NCBI RefSeq assembly: GCF_005893125.1
Contig: NZ_VCJS01000004.1
Location: 89,294 to 153,293 of the forward strand
Direction of reading: 5' to 3'
From: Nonomuraea basaltis
GTDB lineage: Bacteria > Actinomycetota > Actinomycetes > Streptosporangiales > Streptosporangiaceae
DNA length: 64,000 bases
Below, piece after piece: positions 1 through 8,160 of the stretch; the first letter of the stretch is position 1; each line of letters starts with the position of its first letter. Position numbers and translations under genes: made by a program. A model generated the notes under the pieces. It did not search any database and was not told the DNA's origin. It saw nothing but the letters and a program-made list of their open reading frames with translations.

Positions 1-1646
1 GCGGAGGCGGCCAACCGGAGCAGGTCTTCCTTGGTCCGCGCCCCGACGGGGAGCACGTCGGTCAATGCGGGCCTGCCGCGGGTGATGGTACCGGTCTTGT
101 CCAGGACGATCGTGTCGAGCCGATGCGCGGTCTCCAGCGCCGCCGCGTCGCGGATCAGGATGCCGGCCTGGGCGCCCTTGCCGGTGCCCACCATGATCGA
201 CAATGGAGTGGCAAGGCCGAGCGCGCAGGGGCACGCGATGATCAGCACCGCCACCGCCGCCACGAGGGCGAGGGTGAAGGCGGGCGAGGGGCCCGCGACG
301 TACCAGACCGCGAACGTCACCACGGCGATGGCCATGACCGCCGGGACGAAGTAACCGGACACCAGGTCGGCCAGGCGCTGAATGGGCGCCCTGGACGCCT
401 GAGCCGCCTGGACCAAGCGGATGATCTGGGCCAGCACCGTTTGGGCGCCGACCTTCTCGGCCCGGAAGGTGAAGGCGCCGGTCTGGTTGACGGTCGCGCC
501 CACCACCGCATCGCCTGGTTCCTTCTCCACCGGGATCGACTCGCCGGTGACCATGGACTCATCCAGCGTCGAGTGGCCCTCGACGACCACGCCGTCCACC
601 GGAACCTTCTCGCCCGGCCGGACGATCACCAGATCGCCGGGCAGGACCTTGGCGATGGGAATCTCCCGTTCGGCACCGTCGCGGCGGACCCTGGCGGTCC
701 TGGCCTGCAGCCCGATCAGCTTGCGGATGGCCTCGCCGGTGCCGGCCTTGGCGCGTGATTCCAGGAGGCGGCCGAGCAGGATCAGCGTCAGGATGACGCC
801 GACGGCCTCGTAGTACACGTCCTGCAGTTCCGGCGGCAGCAGCCCAGGGGCGACGGTCACCAGCAGGCTGTAGCCATAGGCGGCGGTGGTGCCGAGAGTG
901 ATGAGGCTGTTCATCTCGGCTGCCCGGTGGCGCAGGCTCAGCCAGCCGACTCGGTGGATGGGCCAGCCCGCGTAGACCATCACCGGTGTGATCAGCACCA
1001 GCTGCACCCAGCGGTCAAGCAGGAGCGCCGGCACCCAGGCGGCGCCGAAGAACTCGTGCGCCATCACCGCCAGCGCCACCGGTACGGTCAGCACCGCCCC
1101 GATCAGCACCCGGCGCGACAGGTCCCGGATCTCCGCCCGCCGCTCGGCCGCCTCGGCATCGTCCCCACCCTCCGAAGAGGCGGGGCTCGGCGCGTGGATC
1201 CTCTCCTGGCCTGCTGCGTTCTCGACGCGCCGGCTCACGGTCGCCTCGCCACGTGGAGGCTCACCGTCTGTGCCTGGTTCGATGATGAGACGGCCGCGCA
1301 CCATGTTCATGCCGCACGCGAAGCCGTACTCGCCGGCCTCGGGCGGGGTCAGTTCGACGGCGGTGCGCTGGAACGCGGGCAGCACCCGGTCAACCCCGAA
1401 ATCGGGGAAGACCACGTGCGAGGTGCACTCACCGCCTTCTCGGCGGTCGAAGACCAGGCGCAGTGGGACGCCCTGGCGGGCGCGGATCACGTCAGGCGAA
1501 TACCCGCCCTTGATGGTGACCTCGACCTCCTGCAGCCCCTCGTGCAGATCCGCGAGCCGGCTCTTTCTCGGGCCGAAGAAGTACCAGGCGATGAAGGCGA
1601 GCAACCCCGCTGAAACGGCGATGACCACCCAGTCGGATGCGGTCAC
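1..1646 (-). CDS. Cupredoxin-domain copper-translocating P1B-type ATPase (3' end outside window)
   Basis: Copper-exporting membrane ATPase, cut by the left window edge. GTG start at 1646 overlaps the upstream stop (GTGA), which implies translational coupling. Residues 1-25 form a membrane anchor. A cupredoxin-like domain follows (to about residue 120) with a CGMNM Cys/Met cluster and an upstream Cys-Thr-Ser-His, plausible Cu ligands. The ATPase part then shows DESMVTGE (residues 362-369), the transmembrane metal-site CPCALG and the phosphorylation site DKTGT (Asp516). The ATP-binding and C-terminal parts lie outside. Fusion of a cupredoxin domain to a CopA-like pump is known in actinobacteria. 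The CTACTA operator upstream of its partner gene suggests copper-responsive repression (inference). Confidence 0.9.
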   Translation of the reverse strand, partial: MTASDWVVIAVSAGLLAFIAWYFFGPRKSRLADLHEGLQEVEVTIKGGYSPDVIRARQGVPLRLVFDRREGGECTSHVVFPDFGVDRVLPAFQRTAVELTPPEAGEYGFACGMNMVRGRLIIEPGTDGEPPRGEATVSRRVENAAGQERIHAPSPASSEGGDDAEAAERRAEIRDLSRRVLIGAVLTVPVALAVMAHEFFGAAWVPALLLDRWVQLVLITPVMVYAGWPIHRVGWLSLRHRAAEMNSLITLGTTAAYGYSLLVTVAPGLLPPELQDVYYEAVGVILTLILLGRLLESRAKAGTGEAIRKLIGLQARTARVRRDGAEREIPIAKVLPGDLVIVRPGEKVPVDGVVVEGHSTLDESMVTGESIPVEKEPGDAVVGATVNQTGAFTFRAEKVGAQTVLAQIIRLVQAAQASRAPIQRLADLVSGYFVPAVMAIAVVTFAVWYVAGPSPAFTLALVAAVAVLIIACPCALGLATPLSIMVGTGKGAQAGILIRDAAALETAHRLDTIVLDKTGTITRGRPALTDVLPVGARTKEDLLRLAAS

Positions 1647-1903
1647 GACACATCGGTTCCCTTCACGTTCGGGGTTCGGTCGTGTTCAGGCGTCTGGTCG
1701 TGCTCAGGCGTCTGGTGGTGCTGGTGGCCGGCCTGGTCGCCGCCCATGGACCGCATCATCAGCAGCATCATCAGCGGGCACGCCAGAAGCAGCGCCACCA
1801 GGAGAACCGTGCTCACCGGCGCGCCGGCCCAGACGGCCACGACCGCGGCCACGACCGCGGCCACGACCGCTACGGCAGCCAGCGCGAGATGTTGTTTCAT
1901 CAT
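1643..1903 (-). CDS. DUF2933-like small membrane protein
   Basis: Small membrane protein of about 86 residues with two hydrophobic segments, the second ending in a Met-rich stretch ([14 protein letters not shown]), then a polar His-containing tail (HQHH) with a repeated TPEHD unit. This matches the DUF2933 type commonly encoded next to copper pumps; a metal-handling role is inferred. A Shine-Dalgarno GGAG at 1907-1910 fits ATG 1903 or ATG 1900; an in-frame GTG at 1912 is less likely. It is the first gene of the operon and overlaps the cupredoxin-ATPase by four bases. Confidence 0.75.
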   Translation of the reverse strand: MMKQHLALAAVAVVAAVVAAVVAVWAGAPVSTVLLVALLLACPLMMLLMMRSMGGDQAGHQHHQTPEHDQTPEHDRTPNVKGTDVS

Positions 1904-1917
1904 GCTCTCCACCCCTT

Positions 1918-1936
1918 CTACTATTGGAAGTAGGAG
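1918..1936. promoter_or_regulatory. CTACTA-N7-TAGGAG operator (copper operon)
   Basis: CTACTA, seven bases, TAGGAG. Same architecture as the sites at 13734, 15346 and 17306. It lies directly ahead of the DUF2933/ATPase operon. The dyad resembles BlaI/MecI/CopY-family operators; the regulator is not encoded in the window. Confidence 0.6.
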
Positions 1937-1973
1937 TCAGGTTGAGTGTGTTCGCCGGCGGCTTCCGATGGAA

Positions 1974-2009
1974 CGGCAGAAAGTACCCAGAGGCAGGGCC
2001 AAAGGTCCC
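1974..2009 (-). promoter_or_regulatory. Paired DosR-like boxes
   Basis: Core GGGCCAAAGGTCCC at 1996-2009 and a weaker partner GGCAGAAAGTACCC 22 bp away. Read on the minus strand the pair precedes the CTACTA operator and the copper operon, so the operon may have dual control (inference). Confidence 0.55.
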
Positions 2010-2050
2010 ACGGGCCTGGGTATCGTCGCTGTGAAGGACATTGAGGAACA

Positions 2051-2568
2051 TCAGCCCTGGAGCAAATGATCCCAATCGCGTCGGCGGATTCTGGAACGGC
2101 ACAAAGACCGTAGCCGTGCCGGCAGCGGCACGATGAGCACCGGACAGCGGCCATGAGTGACGCAGTAACGGCTCAAGACCGCCCCCCGCCAACGGCGCAA
2201 CAAGCCCACCCAACCCCTGCCCAGCACGAGCAGGTCATTCTCCCCGCCGGCGAGTTCGACCAGTGCTGGACCAGGTTCACCGCAGGCGACCAGCGCGCTC
2301 ACCTCGACATCGGCCGGAACATAGCCCAGCGCTTCCCTGAAAGAGTTCCATACTCCCCTCGCATGCGAGAGAAGAACCCATGCCCATCGTCAAGGCCTGG
2401 GCATAGCGCCGACACCTGGGAGCACACACAGATCGCGAACAGGCCCGCACCGCGTCGCGGGCCTCATCAACCGCGTAGCGCAAGGCGGCCAGGCTCGCCG
2501 GTGAGCCGTCCAGCGCGACCATGACCCGTGTGCGAGTTGTGGGACGTGGGGCACCGCCGTTCGCGTTC
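2051..2568 (-). pseudogene. Decayed universal stress protein
   Basis: Remnant of a single-domain USP. The N-terminal strand VMVALDGSPASLAALRYAV is in one frame, the middle (GLFAICV) in a second, and the C-terminal part (ALGYVPADVEVSALVACG, LLVLGR, RYCVTHGRCPVLIVP) in a third. At least two frameshifts are therefore needed to restore about 170 residues. The likely original start is ATG 2568. The USP fold and C-terminal nucleotide-binding strand are recognisable, but no intact product is predicted. Confidence 0.75.
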
Positions 2569-2837
2569 ATATAGGCCACCACCTGCCTTGATACCCATGC
2601 TAGCCCCGGCTCCGAACGCGGCATGAAGCGTGTCTGTCCACCGGCGAGCTGGTCCTCACCTCCGCCGCAGTAGCAGCGGAAGTGATCGACGATCTACGTC
2701 GGCGATTGCTTTGTGGGCCGCGACAGAGGACTTGGGGTCGGCAGTCGGGTCTGGCGCCGGCGGACCTCCCATACGGCCGGTCAGAGCGGTGGGGTTACCG
2801 TGGACGTAGGGGTCGGATCGGCGTTTGGGGGAGACGC

Positions 2838-3557
2838 ATGAAGCGACGCTCTATGAAGGCCGGAATCGCCGCAGGGGCATTCCTGGCCGTCATCACCGCA
2901 GTCTCGGGGGGCACCGCGGCGGCCCTGGAGTCTCCGCCGATGCCGTCCCCGAGTCCTTCACCTACGGATATACAGCCGACGTGCCCGGGCATGGGGCCGA
3001 TGCAAATCACCAGCGAGTACGACTACCTGTCGCAGATGGTGCCGCACCACGAGGAGGCCATCACCGCGGCGCGGCAACTGCAGCGTTCCGAGCGGTCCGA
3101 CATGCGGCGGCTCGGGCAGTCGATCGTCACGACGCAGACTGCCGAGGTCGGCAAGATGAGAGATTGGCTGGAGCAGTGGTACCGGCAGAGCCCGACGCCG
3201 AGCCCGAGCGAGACCACGATGCCCGATCTCTCGCGACTTTCGGGAGATCAGCTCGACAAGACGTTCCTGCAGCACATGATCCCGCACCACATGATGGCGA
3301 TCATGATGTCGCAGCAGGTCCTCAGGCACGGTGAGGTGCAGCATTCCGAGGTCGCCGCCTTCGCCCGCACGGTGCGCGACGACCAGTGGGCGGAGGTCCG
3401 CACGATGCGCCAATACCTGGTCCAGTGGTTCGGAGAGGAGAGCGTGCCCTGCATGCCACGGGTGCCGGGCATGCCTAGCATGCCGGGCATGACGCCGGGG
3501 CCACATATGCCGGGAACGCCCGGCATGCCCACGGAGCCCTCGCCGACGGGCACCTGA
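2838..3557 (+). CDS. Secreted DUF305 protein with Met-rich tail
   Basis: Exported protein of 239 residues in the DUF305 (ferritin-like four-helix) family. ATG 2838 follows a GGGGGAG Shine-Dalgarno. A signal peptide (KRR plus a hydrophobic stretch) spans about residues 1-35. Two helix-pair repeats carry MVPHHEEA and MIPHHMMAIMM, which are His/Met-rich and suited to metal binding. The C-terminus is a low-complexity run of PGMP units with about nine Met and His. Copper binding outside the membrane is inferred from these motifs and from the adjacent copper operon. A related DUF305 protein lies at 40951-41622. Confidence 0.85.
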   Translation: MKRRSMKAGIAAGAFLAVITAVSGGTAAALESPPMPSPSPSPTDIQPTCPGMGPMQITSEYDYLSQMVPHHEEAITAARQLQRSERSDMRRLGQSIVTTQTAEVGKMRDWLEQWYRQSPTPSPSETTMPDLSRLSGDQLDKTFLQHMIPHHMMAIMMSQQVLRHGEVQHSEVAAFARTVRDDQWAEVRTMRQYLVQWFGEESVPCMPRVPGMPSMPGMTPGPHMPGTPGMPTEPSPTGT

Positions 3558-3868
3558 TTCAGCGGACGTCGGTTGTGAGGCTGTGGCGGTGCGATCCCCG
3601 CGACAACAGGCTTGGGATGCGCCATTGGAACGGTGGCGTGCTGGCCACGGGTGAGAGTAACTCTCCGTGACGCAGGGGGGCGAAACTCAGGTCAGTGTCA
3701 GACGATGCACCGTTACCTGCACGCCCCGTTTCTGCCGCACCGCCTCGAGGTGGCCCTGGCGTGATTCGCTTGACGTCGGGCCAAACATCTGACCAGGAAA
3801 TGTGAAAGGTTCAAGATCGGACAATTGCGTCCCGTCATACTGCGCTGCGATCTGCCAAGAGTGATGAT
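3558..3868. other. Intergenic, 311 bp
   Basis: No gene recognised. A lone palindrome GGAC-AATTGC-GTCC at about 3819-3832 could be a degenerate regulatory box for the downstream USP but has no clear 22-bp partner. Confidence 0.3.
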
Positions 3869-4708
3869 GTGAACGAGACCTTGGGCGTGGTCATCGGCTA
3901 TGACGGCTCTGACCACTCGATGCAGGCCCTGGACTGGGCGATGGACGAGGCCGAGCTGCGAAAGCTGCCGCTCACCATCTGCCATGCCTGGCAGTGGCCG
4001 TATGGCGACGGGGATCAGGCTGCACGTGACTCGCTGCGTCGCGCGGGTGAGCACGTGCTGTGGCACGGCGCCGACTGCGCACGAGCCAGTTCCATGGGCC
4101 TGCACGTGCGTACCGACCTGTACGAGGGCTCGACGACCGCCCGCTTGGAGGAGTTGTCGGCCGACGCGGGACTGCTCGTGGTCGGCTCTCGCGGACTGGG
4201 CGCGATGGCTCGGGCGATCATCGGGTCCGTGGCGGCGCATACGGCGGCCCACGCGGAGTGCCCGGTCATCGTCGTCCGCGGCCGGGGCGCTTTGCCGCGA
4301 AAGGCCCACCCGGGGCCGATCGTGGCTGGCCTGGCGAACGACGACAAGGCCGACGCGGTGCTCGGATTCGCCTTCACGGAAGCCGCCATCCGCGGCCTTC
4401 CGCTGCTCGTCGTGCACGCCTGGCACCAACCTCCGGTGGCCTGGGGAGGGATGACCTTCCCAGCGCTGGATCCGCTGGCCGTTCAGAATGCGACCGAGAA
4501 CTGGTTGACACAAATCCTCGCGCCGTGGAGGGAGAAACAGCCCAAGGTCACCATCGAGGCGCGTACGCCGCAGTCACGAGCAGGCGAGGCGCTCACCGCC
4601 GTCTCCGACGCGACCCTGGTGGTCGTCGGGAGCCCGCACGGACGGTTCGGCTCCGTGACCGCGGCCATGCTGCGGCATGCACCCTGCCCGGTGGCGATCG
4701 TCCGTTAG
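3869..4708 (+). CDS. Universal stress protein, two UspA domains
   Basis: Cytoplasmic tandem USP of 279 residues. Domain 1 (about 1-140) starts with VVIGYDGSDHS and has the ATP-binding signature GSRGLGAMARAIIGS followed by CPVIVVRG. Domain 2 (about 150-279) has a weaker signature (VVVGSPHGRFGS), so nucleotide binding there is uncertain. Start is GTG 3869; the Shine-Dalgarno is weak. It is very similar to the USP at 36836-37546 and to the truncated copy at 37715-38245, which points to recent duplication. USPs of this type belong to the dormancy regulon in mycobacteria; that is family knowledge. Confidence 0.88.
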   Translation: MNETLGVVIGYDGSDHSMQALDWAMDEAELRKLPLTICHAWQWPYGDGDQAARDSLRRAGEHVLWHGADCARASSMGLHVRTDLYEGSTTARLEELSADAGLLVVGSRGLGAMARAIIGSVAAHTAAHAECPVIVVRGRGALPRKAHPGPIVAGLANDDKADAVLGFAFTEAAIRGLPLLVVHAWHQPPVAWGGMTFPALDPLAVQNATENWLTQILAPWREKQPKVTIEARTPQSRAGEALTAVSDATLVVVGSPHGRFGSVTAAMLRHAPCPVAIVR

Positions 4709-4802
4709 GAATTGTCCGCGTGGTGCAGCCAGGCGCGTGGACGGTCGCCAGTCGGGTGGCGCGGCCGAAGCCCAGGCATCACCGTCTCGAAGCGCGGTGC
4801 AG

Positions 4803-5285
4803 TCAGTGGTGATGGGCATGCGCCAGCTCGGCGAAGAGCTGCTCCGCCTCGGGCTCGGGAAGCCGCTGTTCGAGTAGCGGCAGGTAGATCTCCTCTTCTT
4901 TCGCGAAATGGACCTTGACCAAGGTGTACAGGCCGTAGAGAACCCGTCGCAGTGCGGCCCGCCGTTCGTCGTTGAGGCCTTCTCTGCCTATCGCCTTACG
5001 CAGCGTGCTCAGCTCGTGCGCGAGACGGCCGACCTGGACATGATCCCTGGACATCGTCGCGGTCGCCTCCGCAGCTCCCAGCACCCGGGCGATCACGGGA
5101 TACAGCACCCGGTCTTCGGCTTCGGCATGCGGGATGAGGTGATCGCCCAAGAACCGCTCAAGGTCGGCGAGCGCGTCGCCGAGCGCCTCCGGTGTCGTGT
5201 GCTCCAGGGTGTCGGCCACTGTGCGGAGTGTTTCGATGTGTGGCAGCAGGTGCGCGTGCTCGTCGCGCAATGGCTGGGTGAACAT
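4803..5285 (-). CDS. Hemerythrin HHE domain protein
   Basis: Cytoplasmic protein of 160 residues with a hemerythrin-like four-helix bundle that probably holds a di-iron site for sensing or binding O2, NO or peroxide. Visible ligand candidates are EHAH near the N-terminus, HLIPHAEAED, SRDHVQ and HFAKEEEIYLP. The ATG at 5285 is preceded by GGGAGG at ideal spacing; the open frame extends upstream without a convincing start. The C-terminus ends in HAHHH. It is divergent from the following USP. It fits the hypoxia/redox theme of the window, but no DosR-like box was seen upstream. Confidence 0.88.
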   Translation of the reverse strand: MFTQPLRDEHAHLLPHIETLRTVADTLEHTTPEALGDALADLERFLGDHLIPHAEAEDRVLYPVIARVLGAAEATATMSRDHVQVGRLAHELSTLRKAIGREGLNDERRAALRRVLYGLYTLVKVHFAKEEEIYLPLLEQRLPEPEAEQLFAELAHAHHH

Positions 5286-5533
5286 GGTTGCCTCCCGCCT
5301 CATCAGGCTACAAGCTACGTCGTCTCGCCCCCACGAGGGGTGGGAAGGATGCGGCTCATCGGTCAACTCGGCACCTCGCCACGACCGACCGTGCGAGCTG
5401 CCCGTGCCGCGCGCGCTGTGCTCTTTGTCAGGCACTCTCTAGGAAAGATTTTCGTCGCCCGTGGGATCTGACCTAACAGGCCGGGGAAGCCCATGCGGTT
5501 GGAGGGGAGAGCCCTTCTCCCGGGGAGGCGATC

Positions 5534-6394
5534 ATGGGACGCCCCGTACTGGTGGGCTACGACGAGTCACCGGCGAGCACACTGGCGTTGTGCTGGGCGG
5601 TCGAGGAGGCGCGGCTACGTAAGTCCTCTGTCCTGGTGTGTCATGCCTGGCACTGGCCGTATCCGCTTCGGCCTGTGGAGCAGGAGGTCCTGGCACAGAT
5701 CGAGCGGGTCGCCGCCCATGTGGTGGACGAGGGTGTACGTCGTGCTCGGAGCCTGGCCCCCGACATGGACGTCCGGCCGCGATTGGCGAGGGGGACGGCC
5801 TCAACGGTGCTCCTGCAGGCCGCACGCGAGGCCGAGCTGACGGTGCTCGGGTCGCGGGGGCAAGGCGGTTTCGATGACCTGCAGGTGGGATCGGCCGCCG
5901 TGCAGGTGCCCGCGCACAGTGTCGGGCCTGTCGTCGTCATACGGCCTGACGGGAAGCCGGCAGGCGACGGGATACGGATCGTGGTCGGTATCGACGGCTC
6001 GCCCGCCAGCCTGGCCGCGTTCGGTTTCGCGCTGGAGGAGGCCGCGCTCCGCGGCGGTGCCGTGACAGCGATCTGTTGCTGGCGAGATTACGGGCCACTG
6101 GCCGGGCCGGAGTGGCAGCCGTTCGTCGACTTCCCGGCGATCCGGAGGGGAGCGGAGGTTCGTTTTCGCGACGTCACGTCCCATTTGACCTCCAGACACC
6201 CCAAGGTGTCTGTCACGACAGAATTCGTGGCCGAGCGACCACAGCGAGCGCTGATCGACGCGACGAAGGACGCGATGCTACTCGTGCTCGGCAATCGGGG
6301 AACCGATTCACCACCTTGCCTCCTGCTGGGACCTGTCACTCAGACCGCGCTGGCCGAAGCTCGATGTCCGGTGGCGGTGACCCCGCCGTCTTGA
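5534..6394 (+). CDS. Universal stress protein, two UspA domains
   Basis: Tandem USP of 286 residues. Domain 1 begins PVLVGYDESPAST and carries GSRGQGGFDDLQVGS. Domain 2 begins RIVVGIDGSPASL and ends with LVLGNRGTDSPPCLLLGP, a degenerate nucleotide signature. ATG 5534 follows GGGGAGG. It is a more diverged member of the USP set, and lies upstream of the formate dehydrogenase genes but is separated from them by about 80 bp. Confidence 0.88.
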   Translation: MGRPVLVGYDESPASTLALCWAVEEARLRKSSVLVCHAWHWPYPLRPVEQEVLAQIERVAAHVVDEGVRRARSLAPDMDVRPRLARGTASTVLLQAAREAELTVLGSRGQGGFDDLQVGSAAVQVPAHSVGPVVVIRPDGKPAGDGIRIVVGIDGSPASLAAFGFALEEAALRGGAVTAICCWRDYGPLAGPEWQPFVDFPAIRRGAEVRFRDVTSHLTSRHPKVSVTTEFVAERPQRALIDATKDAMLLVLGNRGTDSPPCLLLGPVTQTALAEARCPVAVTPPS

Positions 6395-6473
6395 GCCGCG
6401 GCCGCGGCCCTCGTCGCGACATCCGCATAGGTGTGGACCCTATTTACGTGTGTCCGATATCTAGGAAATGGGC

Positions 6474-8160
6474 ATGGACAAATCTGTGAAGCAGCCCTTT
6501 CGACGCGTTTCGCGCCCTCGCTGAACGACGTGGGCGGCCAGGTGCCCACCTGATCGATGCGCTCGCCACCAGTGCCGCGGAGCACGCGGAACGGCCCGAA
6601 AGGTGGGCGCCGGAGGTAGCCAGGCGGTTCCGGCTGCCCGCAGCGGCAGGGCTCGGGCCCGCGACTTTCTACGCGGACCTGGCGATCCCGCACGGGCGTC
6701 GCCACGTGCGAGTCTGCGGCGCGACGGCGTGCTTCGCGGCCCAAGCGGGCCGGCATCTGCCCGCCATCGAGGGCGTACTCGGCGTCACGGCCGATGACGA
6801 CCGCGATCCGGATCCTGAGGTGTCCTTGCAGACTGTCCGCTGTCTCGGCTACTGCTACGGAGGGCCGGCTGCGCTGGACGGTGAGACGCCCTGTGCGGGG
6901 CCGGACGTCGTCGACCAGGTGGCGGGGCGCGTGCGACCGCAGGCGCCGCCCATTCCGGCAGCCGACGCCACGGGTGATCCGGTGGTGCTCGCCGGGATCG
7001 CAGCCGGTGAGCCCCCGTGGCGGACATGGGCGGACACCGTCGGCCGGCGGACTCCGGAACTGGTTCAACAGGAAGTGGCTGCCTCCGGGTTGCGCGGCCG
7101 GGGCGGGGCGGGCTTTCCTGTGGCGGCCAAGTGGGCGGCGGCGGGTGGCTCGCCGGACACCGTGGTGATCGCCAATGCCGACGAGGGCGATCCAGGCTCC
7201 TACGCCGACCGGCTGCTCATGGAAGTCGATCCGGCGCGGGTGCTGGAAGGGCTGGCCTTGGCCTGCTTCGCCTGCGGGGCACGCCGTGGTCTGGTGCTGG
7301 TGCGCTCGGAGTACCCGCAGGCGCTCGCGCAGATGCGGGAGGCGGTGGAGCGGGCGCGTGCGGACGGCCACCTCGGCCGCCGGGTGCACGGCAGCGGCGT
7401 CGACCTGGATGTCGAGGTCGTGGCGGGTGCCGGTTCCTATGTCGCGGGTGAGGAGACGGCCCTGATCGCCGGGCTCGAAGGTGGCCGGGGTTGTGCGCGG
7501 GCGCGCCCGCCGTACCCGACCAGCAGCGGCTTGTGGGGCGTTCCGACCGTGGTGAACAACGTTGAGACGCTGGCCGCGGTGCCGTGGATCGTCAGCCGTG
7601 GCGGCGCAGCCTACGTGCGCCGCGGTACACCCGGAGAGACCGGCACGAAGCTGGTCTGCCTGTCCGAGCGGTTCACTCATCCCGGCTGCTACGAGGTCGA
7701 GCTCGGCACCCCGGTACGGCGGATCGTCACTGAGCTGGGCGGCGGATTGCGGAACGGGGCGGAACTCGGCGTGCTGCAGGTCGGCGGCCCGCTGGGCGGG
7801 TTCCTGTCCGAGCAGGTCCTGGACGTGCCGCTCACCGAAACGGAGTTGGCCGGCCATGGCGCGGCGCTCGGCCACGCCGGGCTGGTGGCCATCGACGATC
7901 GAATCGAGCCGCTGGAGGTGCTGCGGCACGTATGGGCATTCGCCGCCGCCGAGAGCTGCGGCGCCTGCTCGCCCTGCCGGGTCGGCTCGCGCCGCGGGCT
8001 GGAACTGGCCAGGACGGGTGAGCCTCCCGGCGACGCCTACGCCCGCATGCTGCGCGTGATGAGCGAGGCCAGCCTGTGCGCGTTCGGCCGTCGGCTGCCG
8101 CCTGCCGTCCGGAGCCTGGTGCGCGCCTACGAAGACCGTCTGCGGGGGTGGGGCGGATGA
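6474..8160 (+). CDS. NAD-dependent formate dehydrogenase, flavoprotein subunit with fused 2Fe-2S domain (FdsGB-like)
   Basis: Diaphorase subunit. The N-terminal NuoE-like domain has 2Fe-2S ligands in VCGATACF and RCLGYCYGG. The NuoF-like domain has GRGGAGFPVAAKW (FMN/NADH), NADEGDPGSYADR, GAGSYVAGEET and the 4Fe-4S motif SCGACSPCRVG with a distal Cys. The start is problematic. The frame is open from 6490 without ATG, GTG or TTG until GTG 6706, which would remove most of the 2Fe-2S fold. An ATG at 6474 with an AGGA Shine-Dalgarno is one frame off, so a +1 shift or sequence error around 6489-6503 is likely. The stop overlaps the next gene (ATGA). Confidence 0.8.

Noticed and set aside
3419..3560. 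PGMP units of the DUF305 tail as a DNA repeat element
   Set aside because: The repeat is in the protein-coding frame and explained by the low-complexity Met-rich tail.
6431..6456. Possible DosR-like box before the formate dehydrogenase
   Set aside because: GTGGACCC and GTGTCC are not arranged as a palindrome and show no phased partner.
6340..7929. Long minus-strand open frame (529 codons) opposite the formate dehydrogenase flavoprotein
   Set aside because: Composition is Arg/Pro/Gly/His-rich without any motif; it is the GC-driven antisense of a clear gene.
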